From the NCBI GenBank assembly GCA_045586405.1, contig JAZNAG010000132.1:1-6319 (forward strand): 6,319 nt of DNA, written 5' to 3'. This document shows, piece by piece, positions 1 through 4,711 of the stretch. Every line of letters starts with the position of its first letter. The first letter of the stretch is position 1. Source of the stretch: SIG607 sp045586405. GTDB taxonomy: Bacteria > Bacillota > Clostridia > Oscillospirales > Acutalibacteraceae. A model generated the notes under the pieces. It was not told where the DNA came from, ran no database searches, and saw only the letters and a program-made list of their open reading frames with translations. Made by a program: the position numbers and the translations under genes.

Positions 1-573
1 AGGTAATATTTCCTCGGTTATTGCTTCGCCGTTTTCGCCTACAAAGTTTTCAATACCAAGCTCACGCATTTTCTTGATAAGCTCAATCTGACGTACTGTT
101 CTGTCAGCCGCAAAAGCCTCAAAACCGTTTGTAGCAGCGTCTGCGGCCACAGACATAATATCATATACCTTCGCCTGAATATTTGCTATAACTTCTTTGC
201 CGAAGCCGCAAATATATTTTAAAGGGCTGGTTACAACGGAATAAAGAGCAAAGAGTATGGGCAACTGAATAAGGAGAGGAAGGCAACCGCCCATTGGGTT
301 GAAATTTTCTCTCTGATAAAGCTCCATAATCTCATTCTGCAGCTTCTGCTGAGTTGCTTTATCGTTTCTGCCTGCATATTTTTTGCGTATCGCCTGCTCC
401 TTTGGACGGAGCTTTGCCTGTTTTACCGAATTTTTCTGCTGCTTGATTCCAAAGGGAAGAAGAAGCACCTGAAGTGCTACGGCAAACAAAAGAAGCGCAA
501 GAACGTAGTTGTTTGTTAAAAAGTAGCAACCCTTCATTATCCAGCCAAGAGGCACGTTTATAATATCCATCAT
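1..573 (-). CDS. yidC: YidC/Oxa1/SpoIIIJ membrane protein insertase, 5' part only
   Basis: The first 191 codons of a YidC-family insertase, reading leftward and cut by the window edge. The family inserts and folds proteins in the cytoplasmic membrane, alone or with SecYEG. Translation from 573 begins MMDIINVPLGW. The first membrane segment is at about residues 24-41 and is followed by a basic, helical cytoplasmic hairpin (about 44-92, with KQQKNSVKQAKLRPKEQAIR and KKYAGRNDKATQQK). The family hallmark NPMGGCLPLLIQLPILFALY (92-111) opens the second membrane segment. Residues from about 123 onward are an extracytoplasmic stretch. There is no large N-terminal periplasmic domain and no lipobox. 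The start at 573 is preferred over 570 because AAGGAG (590-585) lies 11 bases upstream. The usual groove arginine of membrane segment 1 aligns with Gln35. It follows yidD after 34 bases and is probably cotranscribed with it. Identity is firm; the C-terminal half is not seen. Confidence 0.96.
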   Translation of the reverse strand, partial: MMDIINVPLGWIMKGCYFLTNNYVLALLLFAVALQVLLLPFGIKQQKNSVKQAKLRPKEQAIRKKYAGRNDKATQQKLQNEIMELYQRENFNPMGGCLPLLIQLPILFALYSVVTSPLKYICGFGKEVIANIQAKVYDIMSVAADAATNGFEAFAADRTVRQIELIKKMRELGIENFVGENGEAITEEILP

Positions 574-607
574 CTATGTAAACACTCCTTGTTACATATT
601 GTATTTT

Positions 608-832
608 TCATTTCTTTTTCTTTTCGGGAACAGGGTCGTATCCACCCTTTGAAAAGGGATTACATCTTAATATGCGCCATATCGTCAGAAACAGTCCCAC
701 AAAAAATCCCCGTTTTTCAAATGCCTCAATGGCATACTGTGAGCAGGTAGGTGTAAACCGGCAACAAGGTGCTTTTAATGGGGATATAAACTTTCTATAA
801 ATCTTTACAATAAAGACAGCCGCATATTTCAT
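608..832 (-). CDS. yidD: Membrane protein insertion efficiency factor YidD
   Basis: A 74-residue YidD protein. In other bacteria this small membrane-associated factor sits next to YidC and aids insertion of nascent inner-membrane proteins; its exact mechanism is not settled. The family signature is plain: an N-terminal amphipathic or hydrophobic helix (MKYAAVFIVKIYRKFISPL), then the cysteine motif CCRFTPTCSQYAIEAFEKRG (residues 23-42), a hydrophobic stretch (FFVGLFLTIWRILRC) and the terminal CNPFSKGGYDPVP motif followed by a lysine tail. Length is normal for the family (about 70-85). Its ATG overlaps the rnpA stop as ATGA (832-829) and no strong ribosome binding site is visible, so translation is probably coupled to rnpA. 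The position between rnpA and yidC is the conserved one. Confidence 0.97.
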   Translation of the reverse strand: MKYAAVFIVKIYRKFISPLKAPCCRFTPTCSQYAIEAFEKRGFFVGLFLTIWRILRCNPFSKGGYDPVPEKKKK

Positions 833-1206
833 TTTATCTGCATAGACAAGGCAGAAAAAGCCCTGTCAAGATCCTTTTTTACGTCAGTTGACTTTGCTTT
901 TACTATTCCCGAGCGCGCCACTATAACGATAAGATAGCCGCGCATTATTTTGTTATCTTTATCGGAAAGTCTGTAGGCTTCGCGTATTATTCTTTTACAC
1001 CTGTTTCTTATGACAGCCGAACCCAATTTTTTAGTAACGGTTAAACCAACACGGTTTATCTTCTTTTTTTCGGGATTTTCTTTTGCCAGCCTTGATGCCG
1101 CAAGGTCCTTCAGTACGTAAATCACAACATTTTTACCGACAAATTTTTTACCTTTAGAATACGCCTTTGAGTAAAGATGATTCTCTTTTATTGCGCGCAG
1201 TTTCAT
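829..1206 (-). CDS. rnpA: Ribonuclease P protein component
   Basis: The basic protein subunit of RNase P, which with the RNA subunit removes 5' leaders from pre-tRNAs in the cytoplasm. From Met at 1206 the protein is 125 residues. It begins MKLRAIKENHLYSKAYSKGK, matching the usual family start, with the hydrophobic strand FVGKNVVIYVL, then NRVGLTVTKKLGSAVIRNRC (51-70) containing the RNR motif Arg67-Asn68-Arg69, followed by KRIIREAYR and the late strand GYLIVIVARSG. A Lys/Glu-rich insertion (about residues 36-49) lengthens the loop before NRVGLTV. An in-frame ATG at 1236 would add ten residues (MNKEGNVEIT). I prefer 1206 because those residues are outside the usual family start and 1236 has no ribosome binding site, although the GAAGGA upstream of 1206 is rather distant (15 bases). 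It overlaps yidD by four bases at its 3' end. Confidence 0.95.
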   Translation of the reverse strand: MKLRAIKENHLYSKAYSKGKKFVGKNVVIYVLKDLAASRLAKENPEKKKINRVGLTVTKKLGSAVIRNRCKRIIREAYRLSDKDNKIMRGYLIVIVARSGIVKAKSTDVKKDLDRAFSALSMQIK

Positions 1207-1263
1207 TGTTATCTCAACATTTCCTTCTTTATTCATCTAAACTTAAATAAAAGGTATATTTTC

Positions 1264-1297
1264 TAAAAAAACAGTAAAAACCCCCGAAATACGGGTT
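1264..1297 (-). terminator. Possible weak terminator or attenuator between rpmH and rnpA
   Basis: Read on the minus strand, AACCCG-TATTT-CGGGGGTT can fold either as a CCCG/CGGG stem with a five-base loop or as a five-pair AACCC/GGGTT stem. It is followed by TTTTTAC and TTTTTTT. This resembles an intrinsic terminator but the stem is short. In this position it could reduce read-through from the strong rpmH promoter into rnpA, which would fit the differing demand for L34 and the RNase P protein. A second small hairpin, CCGAA-GTA-TTCGG (1316-1304), lies directly upstream on the transcript. The function is inferred from sequence shape only. Confidence 0.35.
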
Positions 1298-1363
1298 ATG
1301 TCCCCGAATACTTCGGCGGTTTCATGCAGTTTCATAAAATGTTAGTGTTGTCTGCATACTTCA

Positions 1364-1394
1364 ATACAACCCGAATAAATACATCGGGTTGTAT
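1364..1394 (-). repeat. Perfect 11-bp inverted repeat downstream of rpmH
   Basis: The arms ATACAACCCGA (1364-1374) and TCGGGTTGTAT (1384-1394) are perfectly complementary around a nine-base loop, 30 bases past the rpmH stop. No T-tract follows it closely on either strand, so it is not a standard intrinsic terminator. It could be an RNA processing or 3'-end stabilising structure, a protein-binding palindrome or a small dispersed repeat. It is bracketed by an 8-bp direct repeat, TGTCTGCA, at 1349-1356 and 1398-1405. The core AACCCG...TATTT...CGGG recurs in the terminator-like hairpin at 1279-1297. Confidence 0.6.
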
Positions 1395-1423
1395 ATCTGT
1401 CTGCAAAACGTTTTTAAAAGAGA

Positions 1424-1558
1424 TTAATAGGTAAGTCTCTTTCTTCCCTTAGCGCGTCTTCTCTTGAGTACCTTTCTGCCGTCTGCGGTTCTCATTCTCT
1501 TTCTGAAACCGTGTTCAACTTTTCTCTGACGCTTTTTAGGCTGGTAAGTTCTAAGCAT
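1424..1558 (-). CDS. rpmH: 50S ribosomal protein L34
   Basis: A complete 44-residue bL34, a very basic protein of the large ribosomal subunit. The sequence starts MLRTYQPKKRQRKVEHGFRK and ends RRRAKGRKRLTY, with the family pattern of an N-terminal TYQPK, a central HGFRKRM and ADGRKVL, and a final RRAKGRKRL. The length is the usual 44 or so. The start at 1558 is fixed by a near-perfect ribosome binding site, AAGGAGG (1572-1566), seven bases upstream. It is the first gene of the leftward cluster with rnpA, yidD and yidC, divergent from dnaA. A consensus promoter lies about 100-130 bases upstream. The second residue is Leu where many homologues have Lys; otherwise it is ordinary. Confidence 0.98.
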   Translation of the reverse strand: MLRTYQPKKRQRKVEHGFRKRMRTADGRKVLKRRRAKGRKRLTY

Positions 1559-1611
1559 ATTTGCACCTCCTTAACCATACGGAAACTATCACACATTGGT
1601 GAGTAAACAGC

Positions 1612-1635
1612 TTTATATTTCAAAATGAATATAAA
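1612..1635 (-). repeat. AT-only hairpin in the rpmH leader
   Basis: TTTATATT (1612-1619) and AATATAAA (1628-1635) form an eight-pair stem with an eight-base loop inside the predicted untranslated leader of rpmH (about 90 nucleotides from the expected start of transcription near 1649). All pairs are A-T, so the structure is weak as RNA. It could be incidental in such AT-rich sequence. Confidence 0.3.
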
Positions 1636-1655
1636 ATCGCACAATAGCACCTAAT

Positions 1656-1712
1656 ATTATACACAACAAATGTAAGGTTTGTCAAGGGCTTTTTAAAAAT
1701 TTTTTTATATTT
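1656..1712 (-). promoter_or_regulatory. rpmH operon promoter with A/T-rich upstream element
   Basis: On the minus strand there is a perfect -35 TTGACA (1685-1680), an 18-base spacer and a perfect -10 TATAAT (1661-1656). Directly upstream of the -35 (about 1690-1712) is a run of A and T tracts resembling an UP element. Together these predict a strong housekeeping-sigma promoter, as expected for a ribosomal protein gene, with transcription starting near 1649. A DnaA box overlaps the -10. Confidence 0.8.
1657..1665 (+). promoter_or_regulatory. DnaA box TTATACACA overlapping the rpmH -10
   Basis: TTATACACA matches the DnaA box consensus TTATNCACA at every position. It lies in the rpmH-dnaA spacer, where Firmicutes origins often carry an upstream box cluster, and covers five of the six -10 bases of the rpmH promoter. 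It is the only perfect consensus box between the two genes. A weaker candidate, ATATCAACA, lies on the minus strand at 1751-1743 just before the dnaA -35. If used, the box could let DnaA repress the rpmH operon or serve as a bipartite-origin contact. The overlap could be chance, since TATAAT and the box share bases. Confidence 0.5.
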
Positions 1713-1756
1713 ATCAAAAAATATGCGATTAAAAAACACTTTTGTTGATATAACTC

Positions 1757-1785
1757 TTGCTTTTTTAATCTTAATATGATATAAT
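1757..1785 (+). promoter_or_regulatory. dnaA promoter with extended -10
   Basis: TTGCTT (1757-1762, a poor -35), a 17-base spacer and a perfect -10 TATAAT (1780-1785) preceded by TGA, giving the extended -10 form TGNTATAAT that compensates for a weak -35. Transcription would start near 1792, leaving a leader of about 32 bases before the dnaA ATG. A second TATAAT at 1789-1794 has no comparable upstream elements. Confidence 0.7.
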
Positions 1786-1823
1786 ATATATAATATATTA
1801 TTTATTAAAGAAAGGACATAATT

Positions 1824-3290
1824 ATGCAGCCATTCAGCGATATATGGAAGCTTACCGTAAATGAACTTACGGAAAAATACGGTCAGACAGTAGCGGATCT
1901 TTGGTTTACCTGCCTTATACTGCATGATATAAATGATTCTCAGGCAGTCATTATCTGTGATATGCCCTACAAGTACGTTATTATTAAAAATAAATACATA
2001 GATTCAATATCGGAAGCACTTGCAAAAGTTATCGGTTTTACCGTTGAAGTTATTTTACTTGATAAGACCACAAATCCCCAGGAATATTCTAAATACGTTC
2101 ACGACAGCGGTGAAATTCCTGAGCCGGTTAACCTGGCGGACAGAGTAATAACCCCTCCTTCAATTGAAAATATAATATCCCCAATCGGAGAAGATAAACA
2201 GGCAACAGATATAAGCGGCGGTCAATTTGAAAGCCAAAGACCACAGCCCGTATCCGGATATAATGAATACACCTTCGATAACTTTATTGTGGGACAGTCA
2301 AATAAGTTTGCTCACGCGGCTTCAATAGCAGTTGCAAACGAGCCTGCCTGCAAATCCACCGCAGAATCTTTTACCTACAACCCTCTTTTTATCTACGGCC
2401 CAAGCGGTCTCGGTAAAACACATCTTCTTTACGCTATAATAAATCACATAAAATCAACCCGCCCGGAGCTTAAAATAGTTTACGTAAAGGGCGAGGAGTT
2501 TACAAATCAGCTTATTGACAGCATTTCTAAGAAGACACCCGAGCAGTTCAGAGAAAAATACAGAACCGCCGACGTACTTCTTATCGACGATATTCAGTTC
2601 ATCGCCGGACGTGATTCCACCCAGGAAGAATTCTTCCACACTTTCAATGCTCTTTATGAGGATCATAAGCAGATAATCCTCACATCTGACCGTCCTCCGA
2701 GAGATATTCAAACCCTTGAGGACAGGCTTAAAACAAGATTTGAATGGGGAATAACCGCTGATATTCAGCCACCCGATGCAGATCTCCGAGCTGCTATCTT
2801 AAAGAAAAAAGCCGCTTCATTAAATTTGACCCTTGATAACGAAGTCCTTGATTTTCTTGCTCAGAACCTAAAGAGCAATATAAGGCAGGTTGAAGGAGCT
2901 ATAAAAAAACTTGGAGCTCTCAGTCTTTTGACCGGAACTCCAATAACGATAGAGCTTGCTAAAAATTCACTTTCAGATCTTATAACAGGTGACGAACCTG
3001 CAAGTGTTACAGTTGACAGGATTCTTGAAAAGGTAGCAAAAAAATACGGAACAACCGCAGAAGATATAAAGGGAACAAAGAGAACAAAGGAAATTGCTTA
3101 TGCAAGGCACATATCCGTATATCTTATAAAGAAGCTTACGGATCTTTCCCTTACCCAGATAGGAAAGTATCTGCGCCGTGATCATTCTACTATTATTTCT
3201 TCACTTAAAACCGTAGAAAAAGAGCTTGGTGCAAACACCCAGACAAATGCGGATGTAAATGAGCTTATAAAGGAAATAAAGTCGTTTTAA
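1824..3290 (+). CDS. dnaA: Chromosomal replication initiator protein DnaA
   Basis: The 488-residue initiator that binds DnaA boxes, oligomerises with ATP and opens oriC. Domain I (about 1-85) carries the interaction fold and domain II (about 86-145) is the variable linker. The AAA+ domain III starts at YTFDNFIVGQSN. It shows Walker A GPSGLGKT (192-199), Walker B VLLIDDIQF (251-259), sensor 1 IILTSD (284-289), box VII LKTRFEWG with the likely arginine finger Arg305, and sensor 2 NIRQVEGA with Arg354. Domain IV (about 392-488) has KRTKEIAYARH and the helix-turn-helix signature IGKYLRRDHST (446-456). Compared with the usual IGxxFGGRDHTT form, the loop is one residue shorter and GG is replaced by Arg. 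The start at 1824 is supported by AAAGGA (1811-1816) seven bases upstream. It lies between a divergent promoter region and an origin-like spacer. Confidence 0.99.
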   Translation: MQPFSDIWKLTVNELTEKYGQTVADLWFTCLILHDINDSQAVIICDMPYKYVIIKNKYIDSISEALAKVIGFTVEVILLDKTTNPQEYSKYVHDSGEIPEPVNLADRVITPPSIENIISPIGEDKQATDISGGQFESQRPQPVSGYNEYTFDNFIVGQSNKFAHAASIAVANEPACKSTAESFTYNPLFIYGPSGLGKTHLLYAIINHIKSTRPELKIVYVKGEEFTNQLIDSISKKTPEQFREKYRTADVLLIDDIQFIAGRDSTQEEFFHTFNALYEDHKQIILTSDRPPRDIQTLEDRLKTRFEWGITADIQPPDADLRAAILKKKAASLNLTLDNEVLDFLAQNLKSNIRQVEGAIKKLGALSLLTGTPITIELAKNSLSDLITGDEPASVTVDRILEKVAKKYGTTAEDIKGTKRTKEIAYARHISVYLIKKLTDLSLTQIGKYLRRDHSTIISSLKTVEKELGANTQTNADVNELIKEIKSF

Positions 3291-3291
3291 G

Positions 3292-3343
3292 TTATAAACA
3301 ATTTTATAAACATATAACAATATTTTTTCCACATTTATCAACA
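3292..3343 (+). promoter_or_regulatory. DnaA-box cluster beside dnaA
   Basis: Four box-like nonamers lie in the same orientation: TTATAAACA (3292-3300), an identical TTATAAACA (3304-3312), TTTTCCACA (3325-3333) and TTATCAACA (3335-3343). The third and fourth each differ from TTATCCACA at one position; the first two differ at two, including the usual C at position 7 of the ACA end being preserved as ACA but CC replaced by AA. Start-to-start spacings are 12, 21 and 10 bases, so the last three lie roughly on one helix face. The first box begins two bases after the dnaA stop codon. Confidence 0.7.
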
Positions 3344-3468
3344 CTGAAAGAAAAAATAAAACTATAAAATTTAAGTCTGTTTTTATTCAACATATTACCA
3401 ACCACTTAAAAACATTCTTAATTTATTTAATTTACTCATTTTTTCCTTTTACAGAACCTATTTTTAAA

Positions 3469-3486
3469 GTGTCAACATTTTAAACA
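3469..3486 (+). promoter_or_regulatory. Two abutting DnaA-box-like sequences next to the unwinding site
   Basis: GTGTCAACA (3469-3477) and TTTTAAACA (3478-3486) lie head to tail with no gap and immediately precede the C-rich tract and trio array. Neither is a consensus box, but TTTTAAACA differs by one base from the TTATAAACA boxes near dnaA, and GTGTCAACA by two from the TTATCAACA box. Their position matches the boxes that load DnaA onto single-stranded trio DNA in the basal unwinding system known from Bacillus subtilis. Confidence 0.5.
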
Positions 3487-3552
3487 CCCCCTACTACGAC
3501 TACTACTAAATTATTTTTCTTATTTTTATATTATTTTATTTTTTTAAAACAA
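3487..3552 (+). promoter_or_regulatory. Basal unwinding element: C-tract, DnaA-trios and AT-rich DUE
   Basis: A C-rich tract (from 3487) runs into six in-phase trinucleotides CTA CTA CGA CTA CTA CTA (3491-3508). On the complementary strand five of the six read 3'-GAT-5', the DnaA-trio consensus; the third (3'-GCT-5') breaks the central A. From 3509 to 3552 the sequence is almost pure A and T with long T runs, ending at the A-run before the dnaN ribosome binding site. Box, GC-rich tract, trios and AT-rich DNA in this order are the layout established for B. subtilis oriC opening. Local melting most likely begins here. Confidence 0.8.
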
Positions 3553-3571
3553 AAAAGGAGACGAAACTGTT

Positions 3572-4711
3572 ATGAAAATCAAATTCAGCCGTCCTATTAT
3601 ACAAGACGCAGTAAGCAATGCAATGTACTGCGTATCAAACAAGAATACCATAAGTGCAGTTGAGGGAATTCTCATAAGCTGTGAAAACGATAAGGTTGTT
3701 CTTACTTCCTATGACCTTGAAAAAGGTATGAGAATAGAAATAGATGCCGAAATAGAAGAACCCGGTGCCTGCATTATAAACGCGCAGAGTCTTAATTCCA
3801 TGATAAGACTTATGCCTGCAGGAATAATTGAGCTTTCTGTAAATGAATACTTCAGAGCAAAGCTCTCCTGCGGAAATTCTGAATTTGAGATTAATGCAAT
3901 GGACGAAAGAGAATTTCCTACTCTCCCTGATATGGAAAACGGAATAGGATTAAATATAAAGCAAAGTGATATGAAGAGCATCATATCCCAGACTTTGTTT
4001 GCAGTTGCACAGAACGATGCACGTGCTACATTTAACGGTGCTTATTTTAAGCTTAAAGGTAACCGTATAACAGCTGTTGGATGTGACAGCTTCCGTCTTG
4101 CTATAAGAGATAAGGTATGCGAGCTTGAAAACGTAACTGAAAATAACCTTGATACCTCATTTATAATTCCCGGAAAAACTCTTTCGGAGCTTCTTAAAAT
4201 ACTTAATGATTCCGATGAGAACGTAAATATAAGTATTACAAGAAAGCAGGCAATATTCAATTTTGAAAAGCGCAATATTATGTTCTTCTCAAGACTTATT
4301 GAGGGAGAATATATAGATTATGAGAGAATAATTCCTCAAAACAGTTCAATCTTCGTTGATATAGACAGGGAAACCTTTGAGGGAGCTTTAAACAGAGCAT
4401 CGCTTGTAACCGACGATTCTGCAGGAAAGAACAAATCCCTTGCTCGTTGTCATTTCTATGATAACAAGCTAGAAATAACATCTGTTTCTGTCAATGGAAA
4501 GGTAAGGGATGAAATAAGTACTTCTCATAACGGCAGTGAAATAGAAATTGGGTTCAACTGCCGCTATCTTACAGAAGCTCTTAAAGCTTCAATGTGTGAT
4601 AAGCTACGTCTTTGCCTCTCCTCACCTTATATAAGTATGGTAATAGAGCCTCTTGAAAAAGATGAAAACGACAAATTTACGTTCCTTGTTCTTCCTTGTA
4701 AGATGAAATGA
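3572..4711 (+). CDS. dnaN: DNA polymerase III beta subunit (sliding clamp)
   Basis: A 379-residue beta clamp, which dimerises into a ring around DNA and tethers DNA polymerase III and other clamp-binding proteins. The length fits three repeated clamp domains of about 125 residues each. Family landmarks include MKIKFSRPIIQDAVSNA at the start, TSYDLEKGMRIEI near 46-58, DEREFPTLP in domain 1, FAVAQNDARATFNGAYFK followed by AVGCDSFRLA in domain 2, and the C-terminal end FLVLPCKMK (371-379), which corresponds to the VMPMRL-type tail lining the hydrophobic partner-binding pocket. The start at 3572 is supported by AAAGGAG (3554-3560) 11 bases upstream. It follows the origin spacer, and its stop overlaps the recF start as ATGA, so recF translation is probably coupled. 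No separate promoter is convincing in the spacer. Confidence 0.98.
   Translation: MKIKFSRPIIQDAVSNAMYCVSNKNTISAVEGILISCENDKVVLTSYDLEKGMRIEIDAEIEEPGACIINAQSLNSMIRLMPAGIIELSVNEYFRAKLSCGNSEFEINAMDEREFPTLPDMENGIGLNIKQSDMKSIISQTLFAVAQNDARATFNGAYFKLKGNRITAVGCDSFRLAIRDKVCELENVTENNLDTSFIIPGKTLSELLKILNDSDENVNISITRKQAIFNFEKRNIMFFSRLIEGEYIDYERIIPQNSSIFVDIDRETFEGALNRASLVTDDSAGKNKSLARCHFYDNKLEITSVSVNGKVRDEISTSHNGSEIEIGFNCRYLTEALKASMCDKLRLCLSSPYISMVIEPLEKDENDKFTFLVLPCKMK

Larger units (their letters stand above)
3291..3571 (+). other. Predicted chromosomal origin, oriC, in the dnaA-dnaN spacer
   Basis: This 281-base non-coding, very AT-rich spacer has the ordered parts of a Firmicutes origin: a DnaA-box cluster beside dnaA (3292-3343), an AT-rich middle without convincing boxes (3344-3468), two adjoining box-like sequences (3469-3486), a C-rich tract, a DnaA-trio array and an AT-rich unwinding region running to the dnaN ribosome binding site. 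No intrinsic terminator is visible after dnaA, so dnaA transcripts may read through into dnaN. Recognition rests on motif order and location between dnaA and dnaN. Confidence 0.88.

Noticed and set aside
1686..1712. T-rich run after GGGCTTTTT as an intrinsic terminator
   Set aside because: There is no GC-containing stem before the T run, and it sits upstream of two divergent promoters; it fits an UP element better.
1709..1717. TTATCAAAA as a DnaA box upstream of dnaA
   Set aside because: It lacks the ACA end that is the most constant part of the box.
1620..1925. Minus-strand open frame of 101 codons across the dnaA promoter and start
   Set aside because: It covers the dnaA promoter, ribosome binding site and first 34 codons, and has a low-complexity Ile/Lys/Phe/Tyr composition expected from AT-rich non-coding DNA. 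No family resemblance.
2454..2711. Minus-strand open frames inside dnaA (also 2973-3185)
   Set aside because: They lie antisense within the conserved dnaA gene, with no ribosome binding site evidence or recognisable protein; these are shadows of the real frame.
3381..3392. TTATTCAACA-like sequence as another DnaA box
   Set aside because: Only about six of nine positions match TTATCCACA in any register; in such AT-rich DNA that is expected by chance.
3709..4481. Several minus-strand open frames inside dnaN
   Set aside because: All are antisense to conserved dnaN coding sequence and rich in Ser/Leu/Ile from complementary codons; nothing supports them as genes.
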